Shown piece by piece: positions 8,552-16,715 of a stretch of 64,000 nt of DNA; position 1 is the first letter of the stretch; every line of letters starts with the position of its first letter. The DNA comes from Foetidibacter luteolus. Lineage in GTDB: Bacteria; Bacteroidota; Bacteroidia; Chitinophagales; Chitinophagaceae. Location: positions 100,563 to 164,562 of the forward strand of contig NZ_VVIP01000049.1 in the NCBI RefSeq assembly GCF_009650435.1, given 5' to 3'. The position numbers and the translations under genes are program-made. The notes below the pieces were generated by a model, which worked only from the letters and a program-made list of their open reading frames with translations, searched no databases and was not told where the DNA came from.

Positions 8552-9895
8552 ATGTTGCGTAACCTTTCCCTGGCACTTCTTGTTTTAAGTGCCGCCTTCA
8601 GCAACCTGCAGGCTCAATCCCTCTACAATTTTAAGTACTCCTTTAACGCGGATGGCCATACCGAATATTATAACGCTTTTATGGTAAGGTACGATGATGG
8701 AACGGGGCTTATACGCGTACAGTTTATTGACAGCACCACCGGTGAGCATTACCTGGTAGCTATGGAAATGAGTGAGAGTTATGAGGCTGAAAACGAGCAT
8801 GCCGCTGTTAAAGACAGCAACCTTCTTTTCTTTACCGGGTTTAACCCGGTTGTTATTTCCGGTGATACATCCGAAGGCTACGACCCCGACATTTATGTGT
8901 TCGCCAAAGATGAAGCTTCCGGCTATTACGACCCGCTGAAAGTATTCTCTTACAGCAACGATGAGAACAACGATGAACTGGCAGAGGGCGACTTTACCGA
9001 TGTGCGCCTGCTGGAAGCCGAAGACCTTACCGAAGAATTTGTGGGCCAGTTCTTTTTTAAAGAGGAAGATTTTTATAAAGACCTTTTCAGCACCAGTGTA
9101 AGGCAGTTAACGGCAGATGAAAAAAAAACCACCCTGCACCTGCTGATTGTTGCCAATACCAACGACCCTGATATTGGCAGCACCTGTAACCTTGACAAAG
9201 ACAGGACACTGAAAACCTTCACCGACCTTTCTGAATTTATGCACCTTAAACTGAACGCCAAAACCATTTCTGGCAACGATTACAGCAAGAAGAGTGTAGA
9301 AGATGCACTTTCCGCCATACAGCCATCCCCACGGGATATCGTTATCTTCTATTATTCAGGGCATGGGTTCAGCAAGAACGATAACTACCAATACCCTTAC
9401 CTGGAGCTACGCTCCAAAAGTTTTGAAAGCCTGGACGAACATTCCATCAATGTAGAAGACATCTATAATTTTCTAAAGCAAAAGAAAGCCAATGTAACCC
9501 TGGTAATAAGCGATTGCTGCAATTCAGCGCCGGAAACCGCGCCGGCCATCAGCGGAGAACTGGCGCTTACCCGCAGCTCTTCTCTGGGCTGGAACCTCAA
9601 CAATTGTTTCCAGCTTTTTCTGCCGCCTGCGCCAATAGCCATGCTGGCAACCGCGGCCACCAAGGGCGAAATGTCTGCCGGCAATAACAGCTATGGAGGG
9701 TTCTTTACATCCAATCTAAGGTCAACACTGGTTAATTACCTTAGCCCGGTGTTTTCTTTTAAAGCAGTATCCTGGGATAAACTGATAGACGAAGCCAAAG
9801 TGCAAACTGCTAAAAAAGCCAACGGCACTTTATGCAACCTGCCCGATGGCACCCGCAAAAGATGTGTGCAGCATCCCGTTTACAAAATGTTTTAG
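8552..9895 (+). CDS. secreted caspase-family (peptidase C14) protein
   Basis: A 447-residue protein with a signal peptide (MLRNLSLALLVLSAAFSNLQAQ), an N-terminal region of about 170 residues with no recognised fold, and a caspase-like domain from about 190 to 440. The catalytic dyad is intact: His271 in FYYSGHGF and Cys323 in ISDCCNS. The acidic pocket and GGFFTSNL segment also fit. Known families: metacaspases and paracaspase-like C14 proteases, which cleave after basic or acidic residues. The signal peptide would place it in the periplasm or outside, unusual for proteases linked to intracellular death programmes. It is divergent from the TPR gene. Confidence 0.88.
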   Translation: MLRNLSLALLVLSAAFSNLQAQSLYNFKYSFNADGHTEYYNAFMVRYDDGTGLIRVQFIDSTTGEHYLVAMEMSESYEAENEHAAVKDSNLLFFTGFNPVVISGDTSEGYDPDIYVFAKDEASGYYDPLKVFSYSNDENNDELAEGDFTDVRLLEAEDLTEEFVGQFFFKEEDFYKDLFSTSVRQLTADEKKTTLHLLIVANTNDPDIGSTCNLDKDRTLKTFTDLSEFMHLKLNAKTISGNDYSKKSVEDALSAIQPSPRDIVIFYYSGHGFSKNDNYQYPYLELRSKSFESLDEHSINVEDIYNFLKQKKANVTLVISDCCNSAPETAPAISGELALTRSSSLGWNLNNCFQLFLPPAPIAMLATAATKGEMSAGNNSYGGFFTSNLRSTLVNYLSPVFSFKAVSWDKLIDEAKVQTAKKANGTLCNLPDGTRKRCVQHPVYKMF

Positions 9896-9920
9896 CCAAC
9901 ATCGGCTAAAGGAAATAATT

Positions 9921-9998
9921 ATGAGCCCGGCGCATGAGCTACTATGAGGCTTGCGTTGTGTCACTCACTTGTACGCCTTGTCCGCTACGCAGCTTTTA
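9921..9998 (+). repeat. dispersed R1 repeat, degenerate core
   Basis: GAGCCCGGC, ACTATGAGGC, a degenerate core TTGCGTTGTGTCAC, CTTGTACG, then GCTACGCAGCTTTT. It sits just after the caspase gene and has the same block order as the copy at 2095. Confidence 0.75.
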
Positions 9999-10064
9999 CC
10001 TAAGCGTAGGGGCATTGCGGCAACTATCTGCCAAGCACATCTATCAGGCAGTACAACCAAAAAT

Positions 10065-10096
10065 AAAAGCGAAGTGGTATTGCCAGCTTCGCTTTT
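10065..10096. terminator. hairpin terminator
   Basis: AAAAGCGAAG (10065-10074) pairs perfectly with CTTCGCTTTT (10087-10096) around a 12-base loop. It lies between the convergent ends of the caspase gene and the Hsp31-like gene and could act on both strands. Confidence 0.75.
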
Positions 10097-10171
10097 AAAG
10101 AGCTATGTAAAAAAGTTATTCTTTTACTGTATTATCCATGGCATGTAGAGCATCATCAACCTGCCGTAATA

Positions 10172-10933
10172 TTACCTTTGCAACTCACTTACCATTGCCA
10201 AACCAACCGCATGGGCCGATTGAGGGTTCTGGCCTGTTATCAATCTTTGGTCAACAGCTATTTTCTCCTGCCACAGGCCAGCCTTTTCAAACCTGCCGCC
10301 ATGTGCTATCAGCTTGTCTTCCAAAAGAAACGGCACCACTTTTTCCAGTTTTACCGCAGCTTCCTCTTCATTGGTAAAAGCGCTGATTTTTTTCCCATCC
10401 ACCAGGTATTTTCCATCGCTTAATCTAATATTTACCAACCCGGAAGGCCCGTGGCATACGGCGGCAACCACTCCATTGGCTTCGTAAATTTTGCGGGTAA
10501 TCTCCGCAATTGCGGTATCGCCAGGAAAGTCCCACATGGTTCCATGGCCGCCGGCAAAATAAATAGCCGCGTACTGTGAAGCATCCACCTGGGATGGGGC
10601 CATCGTATTTTCAATTTTCGCCCTGTATTGTTCATTCTCCCAAAACTTTTTATTTACCTCATCCTGCAGGTTAAAACCATCAACAGGCGCTTTACCGCCT
10701 TTGGGGCTTACAAAGTCAATTTCATATCCTGCAAGCTGCAAAACATTCCATGGGTGGCTAACTTCTGAAAGATAATAACCGGTAGGCTCTCCTGTACTCC
10801 CTTTTTTGTTGTGGCTGGTAACCACAAAAAGTATCTTTTTCATTTTTTGTTTATTTAAGTTTTTACTTAATGCTGTGCCTGTTGTAACGATAAGCATTAA
10901 CAAAGCCAGGCCTGTGATAACTTTGGTTTTCAT
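10172..10933 (-). CDS. DJ-1/PfpI (Hsp31-like) protein with signal peptide
   Basis: A 253-residue type-1 glutamine-amidotransferase-fold protein. The nucleophile elbow AAVCHGPSG gives Cys160 with His161, and the TGEPTGYYLSE segment supplies Glu49, matching the Hsp31/glyoxalase III and deglycase branch. An N-terminal hydrophobic segment (residues 5-22) suggests export; an internal Met31 just before KKILFVVTS would give a cytosolic form. It lies 23 bp downstream of the mdaB-like gene on the same strand and is probably cotranscribed. Likely role: handling of reactive aldehydes such as methylglyoxal, or chaperone-like protein repair. Confidence 0.87.
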   Translation of the reverse strand: MKTKVITGLALLMLIVTTGTALSKNLNKQKMKKILFVVTSHNKKGSTGEPTGYYLSEVSHPWNVLQLAGYEIDFVSPKGGKAPVDGFNLQDEVNKKFWENEQYRAKIENTMAPSQVDASQYAAIYFAGGHGTMWDFPGDTAIAEITRKIYEANGVVAAVCHGPSGLVNIRLSDGKYLVDGKKISAFTNEEEAAVKLEKVVPFLLEDKLIAHGGRFEKAGLWQEKIAVDQRLITGQNPQSAHAVGLAMVSELQR

Positions 10934-10956
10934 GTTTGTTATGTAGTTTAATTTTA

Positions 10957-11556
10957 TCAGGCAAGCGCTTCAGCAAGGTGATGCTGGTATTGGCTCTTAA
11001 AAAACCCCAGGCGCTCCTCACTCATGTTTTTTTGCACATCGTGCATGTGAAAGCTGTTTAACGGCGCCAGTGCCAGGAAGGCATTCATGCGGTGGAAGCC
11101 GAAGAGTATGCCTTCGTCCACACTTTTCTGCTGAAAGAATTCACCTTCAAGGGTGAATGCAGCGGCAGGGGCATTCCATGTGGTTGTAACCATATACTTT
11201 TTTCCATGCAGTAAACCCGCGGTGCCATAATTTCTGTCTGGGTCGCCCATCTTGCGGCCATCACTGTAATACATCCCCTTTCGGTGCCCCGCTGTTAGTA
11301 CTTCGTCCAGGTATTTTTTAAGGTTATGCGGCAGTGAAAACCACCACACAGGAAAATGATAAATAACTACATCGGCCCATACAAATTTCTCTACCTCTTC
11401 ATCCACATCATAGGGTTGGCTGATGTTGGTAACCTTCAGTTCAAACCCTGCAGAGGCGGAGAAGAATTCCTTATCCCATTCCGTAATCCTGTTATTTAGA
11501 AAGCCGCCCGAATGGGCGAATGCCTGGCCTCCATTGATGACAAATATGCGTTTCAT
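10957..11556 (-). CDS. mdaB: flavodoxin-fold NAD(P)H oxidoreductase (MdaB-like)
   Basis: A 199-residue protein with the flavodoxin-like quinone reductase fold. VINGGQAFAHSGG at the N-terminus and PVWWFSLPHNLKKYLDEVL near 70-88 are hallmark segments of MdaB (modulator of drug activity B), an FAD-dependent quinone reductase that performs two-electron reduction and so avoids semiquinone radicals. It is the first gene after a CRP-like palindrome (11629-11644) and is followed 23 bp later by the Hsp31-like gene. Together these look like a small operon against electrophile or quinone stress. Confidence 0.88.
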   Translation of the reverse strand: MKRIFVINGGQAFAHSGGFLNNRITEWDKEFFSASAGFELKVTNISQPYDVDEEVEKFVWADVVIYHFPVWWFSLPHNLKKYLDEVLTAGHRKGMYYSDGRKMGDPDRNYGTAGLLHGKKYMVTTTWNAPAAAFTLEGEFFQQKSVDEGILFGFHRMNAFLALAPLNSFHMHDVQKNMSEERLGFFKSQYQHHLAEALA

Positions 11557-11627
11557 AACTCTTTAATTTTGAAACACAAAGTTGAAGAGGCTATAGCCGC
11601 TGGTAAAGGAGATACATCACAGGTTTT

Positions 11628-11645
11628 GTGTGAGGTAGGTCACAC
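11628..11645. promoter_or_regulatory. CRP-type operator, TGTGA-N6-TCACA
   Basis: GTGTGA-GGTAGG-TCACAC is a perfect 6+6+6 inverted repeat; its core is exactly the TGTGA-N6-TCACA consensus of the CRP family. It lies between the regulator stop (11645) and the mdaB start (11556), 72 bp upstream of that start. The adjacent regulator carries RETLSR in its recognition helix, the same key residues CRP uses to read TGTGA. Confidence 0.75.
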
Positions 11646-12211
11646 TATTTTGAAAACCGGCTCAGGGTTTCCCTTGATACACCGAGGTAGGAAGCAATCA
11701 ATGTTTTGGGTACTTTTTGAAACAACTCCGGGTAAGACGCCAACAGTTGGTCATACCGTTCTTTCGCTGAACTTGTAAGCAGCGATAAAATCCTGCGTTG
11801 CAGGGCAACATAACCGGCATTTGATTTCCGGCGGAAAAAATGCTCCACCTTATGCATTTCAGCACAAATTTTTTCACGGTTATACAGCGATAAAGCAAGC
11901 ACCTGCGTATCCTGTATGCAGGTGATGCCGAGGGTTGCTTTTGCCTGGTTAAAATAGGCCTGGTAATCGGTTATCCACCAGTCTTCCCACGCAAACTGCA
12001 GTATATGCTCCTTACCATCCCCGGGATTAACGTATGACGCTTTCAGTAACCCTGACAGCACAAAGTAATCATCGCTTACATGGCTGCCATCCTGAACAAG
12101 GAACTGGTGCTTCTTGAGCTTCTTTGGCACAAAATGAGACAAGAGGTATTCGAACTCGCTATCGGTAAGCGGAGTGATTTTTTCAAAATGCTGCCTTAGT
12201 TGGTTACTCAT
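11645..12211 (-). CDS. Crp/Fnr-family transcriptional regulator
   Basis: A 188-residue regulator: a cyclic-nucleotide-binding-type beta-barrel (about 12-115) followed by a long helix and a winged helix-turn-helix (LIASYLGVSRETLSRF, 171-186). The recognition helix has Arg180, Glu181 and Arg185, as in CRP. I take the ATG at 12211 rather than an upstream TTG. The domain is shorter than E. coli CRP (210), as is common for Bacteroidota members, and the cAMP-contact signature is not evident, so the ligand is unknown. It precedes mdaB and the Hsp31-like gene on the same strand, with a CRP-type site in the 88-bp gap. Confidence 0.87.
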   Translation of the reverse strand: MSNQLRQHFEKITPLTDSEFEYLLSHFVPKKLKKHQFLVQDGSHVSDDYFVLSGLLKASYVNPGDGKEHILQFAWEDWWITDYQAYFNQAKATLGITCIQDTQVLALSLYNREKICAEMHKVEHFFRRKSNAGYVALQRRILSLLTSSAKERYDQLLASYPELFQKVPKTLIASYLGVSRETLSRFSK

Positions 12212-12358
12212 CCTGCTCAATTCTATATATGTTTAACCGGATATAGAAACTGTTTTCCATCGAGTTTTAACATGAGTATATTTCAAATTTATCGCTGGTT
12301 ATTCTTCACCTGCTTATTTCACCTGTCTAAGTTTATGCTGTCAGCTTTAAGCTTTTCG

Positions 12359-12793
12359 CTAATCCAGTAACTCAAACAATTCCTCCTCATATTTAAAATG
12401 GGTAATTGTCCAGCCGCCTTTTGCTTTGTATAAAGTAAAATCAAACTTTAAATAATACCTTTCAAACCTTAGTATATAAAATCGCTTGACAATAAAGTCT
12501 TTTATTTTCCTTTCAGTAATAAATTCGTAAGAAAGCATCTTACCAAAAGCCGGGAAAGTACTCTTCATTTGGTTATCAACTGTTAACTGTAACGTGTCAA
12601 TAGTATTCAAATCAACAACTGTATTCTTTCTAAGAAGTAAAAAAGCGTCATGTGTCTTCGCTTTGGTAAAAAATTCCATAAATGTGTCGCAAACTTTATC
12701 AAGCTGCTTTTTGTCTTTGTCAATTAGTTGCGTTTTGTGTCCGCAAGCAATCAGGATTAAAGAAAGAAAAGTAACAGTAAATAATTTTGTCAT
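12359..12793 (-). CDS. lipoprotein of unknown function
   Basis: A 144-residue protein with a lipoprotein signal (MTKLFTVTFLSLILIACGH, lipobox LIAC, Cys17). The mature region alternates helix-like and strand-like segments and ends in an acidic helix (HFKYEEELFELLD), reminiscent of NTF2-like folds, but I cannot assign a family. It is AT-richer than its neighbours. It stands alone, with 147 bp to the upstream end of the Crp gene and a terminator and repeat on its other side. Confidence 0.7.
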   Translation of the reverse strand: MTKLFTVTFLSLILIACGHKTQLIDKDKKQLDKVCDTFMEFFTKAKTHDAFLLLRKNTVVDLNTIDTLQLTVDNQMKSTFPAFGKMLSYEFITERKIKDFIVKRFYILRFERYYLKFDFTLYKAKGGWTITHFKYEEELFELLD

Positions 12794-12934
12794 AGCTCTT
12801 GTTTACATAAATAGTTAGGGCGGGGATTGCAAGACTCACGATGCCTTTATTTAGATATATCTGTATTATCAAAAATATACAATTCTCTTGTTTGCGACTA
12901 CTTCCCTTCAATGCCGGTTTTTTGTCGCGTAAAG

Positions 12935-12995
12935 CGGTGGCGTACAAGAGTGCGACGCAACGATGCCTCATAGTAATTCCTGCTGCCGGGCCCAT
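12935..12995 (-). repeat. dispersed R1 repeat
   Basis: On the plus strand it reads GTACAAGAGTGCGACGCAAC (core TGCGACGCAA at 12951-12960), GCCTCATAGTAATTCC, GCCGGGCCC, the inverse complement of the copy at 2095. Confidence 0.8.
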
Positions 12996-13000
12996 AAAAA

Positions 13001-13033
13001 AAGCCTGCTGCAAGCAACGCTTGCAACAGGCTT
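13001..13033 (-). terminator. strong hairpin terminator
   Basis: AAGCCTGCTGCAAGC (13001-13015) pairs with GCTTGCAACAGGCTT (13019-13033) with a single mismatch around a three-base loop. An A run before it becomes a U run on the minus-strand transcript, fitting termination of the SRPBCC gene ending at 13062. Confidence 0.8.
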
Positions 13034-13061
13034 TGCAGATTTCATTCATGCATATAAGCTA

Positions 13062-13550
13062 CTACCCTACCCCCTGTAAAGTTTTTTCATGTTCGGTTTG
13101 TGGCTTGCCCTTGGCATTTGGCTGCCCTTTGCCTGTGGTAATAAGGCTATACAAACTTTTACCCACATACTGGCCCCAGGCATTTCTGCAGATATCAAAG
13201 CATTCATATTCCGGTACCAGCCCCAGGTGTGTAAAACGTAGCTGTGTTTGGTTGCCTTGCCGGCTGATGTCGAAAATAATTTTTGTACCAGTCCACTCGC
13301 TTTTGTCTTCGGTAAACTTAAAGTAGTTATCCAGCACCTGCCAAACCACTTTTTTACCGGGCACCACTTCGGTTAGTTTTATGTGGCAACGGTGCACATC
13401 TTCGTAGTGATAGAAAAACTCGTCGTTCAGTTTTTCAGTACCGCCTTCAACTTCTTCAGACCACCAACCGGGTACATTGGTTACGGCGTTGAATACTTCC
13501 TGCGGCGTGTTGTTTACCAGTATGCTGGTGGTAAAATCCTGTTTGTTCAT
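13062..13550 (-). CDS. SRPBCC (AHSA1/START-like) domain protein
   Basis: A 162-residue protein with the usual AHSA1-type pattern: SILVNNTPQEVFNAVTNVPGWW at the N-terminus, then alternating beta-strands, and a long C-terminal helix (NAWGQYVGKSLYSLITTG). These cavity-forming folds bind hydrophobic ligands or help regulators and chaperones; the substrate is unknown. Its start is 180 bp from that of the divergent GlxA-type regulator, a pairing that suggests the regulator controls it. A polar C-terminal tail of 20 residues extends beyond the domain. Confidence 0.85.
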   Translation of the reverse strand: MNKQDFTTSILVNNTPQEVFNAVTNVPGWWSEEVEGGTEKLNDEFFYHYEDVHRCHIKLTEVVPGKKVVWQVLDNYFKFTEDKSEWTGTKIIFDISRQGNQTQLRFTHLGLVPEYECFDICRNAWGQYVGKSLYSLITTGKGQPNAKGKPQTEHEKTLQGVG

Positions 13551-13730
13551 AGTTTTTTATTTAGATGGTTAACAGATCTACAATAAGCAGCTATGCCGGC
13601 TGCCCTGTAAAGCGTAATTGAATGGTTACAAAACTATGCTTTGCTGACGGCTTTGATGGGTGGTAAAATGGACTTTACAATGGGTTGATTTGGACGGCCC
13701 ATGGTTTTTACCTTTACCAAAACATTACGG

Positions 13731-14723
13731 ATGAAGCATATTACCATTGTAGTGCCAGACGGGCAAACCAACCTTAGCACCATTGCCTGTATTGTGGGCA
13801 CTTACGAAATACTTAACGTAGCCAACAGTTACTGGAAGCAGAATGGCAAAAGGGAGTTGTTTACCATACAACTGGCGGGCGTATCTGCCAAAACGGAATT
13901 TGACAATGGCCTGCTTACCATAAAACCCCAGGTGAATATTTCTGCCATCAGGCAAACCGGCCTTATCATCATCCCATCCCTGGCGCGGGATTACCAGCAG
14001 GCCATGAAGGGCAACAAACTTTTGGTTAGCTGGATTGCGGAACAATACAAGGCCGGCGCTGAAATTGCCAGCATGTGCACCGGTACTTTTATGCTGGCTT
14101 CGGCTGGCTTGCTGGATGAAAAGAATTGCTCCACACACTGGTCTGCAGCGGATACTTTCAGGATGCTTTTCCCCAGGGTGCACCTGCAGGCTGACAAACT
14201 GATTACCGATGAACATGGCATTTATACCAATGGCGGCGCTTACTCTTTTCTTAACCTGGTTATTTACCTGGTGGAAAAATATTACGACAGGCAAACGGCT
14301 ATTTACTGTTCTAAAATTTTCCAGGTAGAAATGGACAGGCAAAGCCAGTCTGCCTTTGCCATATTCTCCGGCCAGAAGCAACATGGCGACGAAATGGTGC
14401 AACAGGCGCAGGCATATATTGAAAGCAGGCTGGATGAAAAAATATCCATTGAAGAATTATCTTCTCACTTTGCCGTTGGCAGGCGCAACTTTGACAGAAG
14501 GTTTATTAAAGCCACCGGTAACACGCCCATTGAATATGCACAACGGGTAAAGATAGAAAGCGCTAAAAAAGCCCTGGAAACTACCCGCAAAACAGTTAAC
14601 GAAGTAATGTACGAGGTTGGCTATTCTGATGTTAAGGCTTTCCGGGAAGTGTTCCGTAAGGTAACGGGAATGTCTCCGCTGGAGTACCGCGGCAAGTACA
14701 ACAAAGAGGCTGTAATAATATAA
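13731..14723 (+). CDS. GlxA-type AraC-family regulator with DJ-1/PfpI domain
   Basis: A 330-residue protein: an N-terminal DJ-1/PfpI-like sensor domain (residues 1-190, with Cys116 in ASMCTGTFMLASAG) and a C-terminal AraC double helix-turn-helix (about 225-325; SIEELSSHFAVGRRNFDRRF and VNEVMYEVGYSDVKAFREVF). The start at 13731 (MKHITIVVPDG) is preferred to the ATG at 13701 because it aligns with the sensor domain strand. It is divergent from the SRPBCC gene and is probably its regulator. The effector is unknown. Confidence 0.9.
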   Translation: MKHITIVVPDGQTNLSTIACIVGTYEILNVANSYWKQNGKRELFTIQLAGVSAKTEFDNGLLTIKPQVNISAIRQTGLIIIPSLARDYQQAMKGNKLLVSWIAEQYKAGAEIASMCTGTFMLASAGLLDEKNCSTHWSAADTFRMLFPRVHLQADKLITDEHGIYTNGGAYSFLNLVIYLVEKYYDRQTAIYCSKIFQVEMDRQSQSAFAIFSGQKQHGDEMVQQAQAYIESRLDEKISIEELSSHFAVGRRNFDRRFIKATGNTPIEYAQRVKIESAKKALETTRKTVNEVMYEVGYSDVKAFREVFRKVTGMSPLEYRGKYNKEAVII

Positions 14724-15011
14724 TACCCAGGCCACGCAGTATTTACATAAAGTATAACATTAATAATTAGCTATAGCCACCCCGCTGTTGCCTTCACAAT
14801 ATTGGGCTTCCTGCACCAAAGAATAACCTTGTAAACAATATAACCCACAGCATACTGTCAACGGATTTGTATATCTTCATTTCACTGTATTTTACCGTTG
14901 CTACATTAAACCAAACTTACGGGTAAATACCAGTACTTTACCGGTAAAAAACAGCAGCGCTTGTTTTTACAGCGGACGATTGCAACACCATAACCTTTAC
15001 AGCTATATCCC

Positions 15012-16079
15012 ATGGAGAACACGAGCCTTAATTTTGAACTTTTTTTTGAATTATCCCCAGACCTTTTGTGCATTGCAGGATATGATGGCTATTTTAAGAA
15101 GATAAATAAAGCCGTATCTACCCTGCTGGGCTACAGTATGGAAGAACTGTATGCCAGGCCCATAAACGATTTTGTTTACCAGGATGATAAAGACACTACC
15201 GCCAAAGCAAGGGAACAGTTAACCAAAAGAAACCCGCTTTACAACTTTGAAAACAGGTATACTACCAGCAGCGGCGAAATTGTTTGGCTTTCGTGGACTT
15301 CGCTGCCCGTGGACAGCGACCAGCTTATTTTTGCCATTGCCAAAAACATTACCCACAAAAAAAGGCTGGAGGAAGAGCGGAACAACATGCTGGCCAACCT
15401 GGCAAAAGTAAATTATGACCTTAAGCAATTAACCTATACCACATCACATGATTTAAGGTCGCCAGTGAATAACCTGCTTTCCATTTTCAGCCTGATAGAT
15501 GTAACAAAGATTAACGATGAAGGCACTGTTGAACTGATAGAAATTTTAAAATCGGCCGGTGAAAACTTAAAGCAGGTACTCAACAATTATGTGGATGCAC
15601 TAAGCGAAAAACATAAATCGTACGCGCCACTGGAAGAGGTTAACCTGCAGGAAAGCCTGAACACGGTGCTGCAATCTGTAAACGTTTTGATAAAAAGTTC
15701 AAAAGCTGTTATCCATTCGCAACTTGCGAAGCCAGCCACCATTAGGTTTAACAGGGCTTACATGGAAAGCGTATTTCTTAATTTAATAACCAATGCCATA
15801 AAATATGCCCGGCCCGGTTATATACCGGAAATAGTGGTGTATTCTGAAAAAGCAAATAACAGCAGCCGCCTGGTTGTTGCTGATAAAGGGCAGGGCTTTG
15901 ATATGGAAAAGGTAAACGGGAAGATTTTTGGGCTGCACCAGAAGTTTCACAACCATACAGATAGCAAGGGCGTAGGACTATACCTGGTACACAGCCATAT
16001 TACCAGCCTGGGCGGCCATATAAGCGTAGAAAGCAGGGTTAATGAGGGTACCAGGTTTATTATGCAGTTTAAGGAGTAA
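15012..16079 (+). CDS. PAS-domain sensor histidine kinase
   Basis: A 355-residue soluble kinase with no membrane segment. A PAS fold spans about 8-118 (LSPDLLCIAGYDGYFKKIN), followed by a helical linker, the phosphoacceptor segment TSHDLRSPVNNLL (His146) and a HATPase domain with N-box Asn261 (NLITNAIKYA), G1 box DKGQGFD (291-297) and G2 KGVGLYLV (319-326). No response regulator is adjacent, so it is an orphan kinase. The 288-bp upstream gap shows no clear promoter. The kinase probably senses a cytoplasmic signal through PAS. Confidence 0.92.
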   Translation: MENTSLNFELFFELSPDLLCIAGYDGYFKKINKAVSTLLGYSMEELYARPINDFVYQDDKDTTAKAREQLTKRNPLYNFENRYTTSSGEIVWLSWTSLPVDSDQLIFAIAKNITHKKRLEEERNNMLANLAKVNYDLKQLTYTTSHDLRSPVNNLLSIFSLIDVTKINDEGTVELIEILKSAGENLKQVLNNYVDALSEKHKSYAPLEEVNLQESLNTVLQSVNVLIKSSKAVIHSQLAKPATIRFNRAYMESVFLNLITNAIKYARPGYIPEIVVYSEKANNSSRLVVADKGQGFDMEKVNGKIFGLHQKFHNHTDSKGVGLYLVHSHITSLGGHISVESRVNEGTRFIMQFKE

Positions 16080-16290
16080 TGCTTGCGGCAGAACGAATTG
16101 CACTATCCTTTGTTGATGGGGCGTGGCTGCAGGAATAACCATGAAGGTCCGCTGAGCAATCTTGCGTGGCAAGGCAGCCGCGAAATTTCGGAAGAACACT
16201 TGTACGCCGCCGCTATGGGCAACTGCAGATTACCCATCCCGGAACATCCGGGAAAGGGTTCTTTAGCATCCTCAGCCATAGTAATGCCAG

Positions 16291-16665
16291 CTAAGGCTTT
16301 GTGGGAATTCCAAAACAATGAGAATACCCGTCACCGTCGGTAACAAAGAACTCAGTTTGCCCGTAATCTCTTTGCACAATGTCTGACACTTCGAACCCAA
16401 GCTGCGTTAAACGCTCCCTTACCCCATAAATGTCCGAAGGCATCCAGTAAAGCCTGATGCCTTCATAATTTTCCGGCCTGGCCGGCGTATCATCTTTTTC
16501 GTTAAGCCAAAAACAGGTGTACTCATTGTGAACCATGCAGCCAATAAGTTTCTCTCCCCTTTTCATTTCTCTGTCCATTGTAAGGCCAAGGCCCTCCACC
16601 CAAAAACGCAGGCTTTTCTCCAGGTCAACACTGGGTATTACAGGTATGCAGGATTTGACAGTCAT
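16291..16665 (-). CDS. VOC (glyoxalase/bleomycin-resistance) family protein
   Basis: A 124-residue protein covering one vicinal-oxygen-chelate module: two beta-alpha-beta-beta-beta repeats starting CIPVIPSVDLEKSLRFWVEGLGL and FFVTDGDGYSHCFGIP near the C-terminus. Members bind a divalent metal and act on small molecules, or sequester antibiotics such as bleomycin. The substrate cannot be predicted. It is 50 bp beyond the 3' end... no, the start of the next minus-strand gene is far upstream: the ABC permease (16716-19160) ends 50 bp before this gene begins, so the two could be cotranscribed. Confidence 0.85.
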   Translation of the reverse strand: MTVKSCIPVIPSVDLEKSLRFWVEGLGLTMDREMKRGEKLIGCMVHNEYTCFWLNEKDDTPARPENYEGIRLYWMPSDIYGVRERLTQLGFEVSDIVQRDYGQTEFFVTDGDGYSHCFGIPTKP

Positions 16666-16715
16666 ATAAATGGTTGTTTATAATACAACGTCTATTGTTT
16701 TTGGCAGCGGCTAAA

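Noticed and set aside
12212..12358. Possible second CRP-type site upstream of the regulator
   Set aside because: No TGTGA-N6-TCACA-like palindrome is present in the 147-bp region.
16083..16343. Overlapping short frames on both strands after the PAS kinase
   Set aside because: Neither shows a domain or signal; they overlap each other and the end of the VOC gene.
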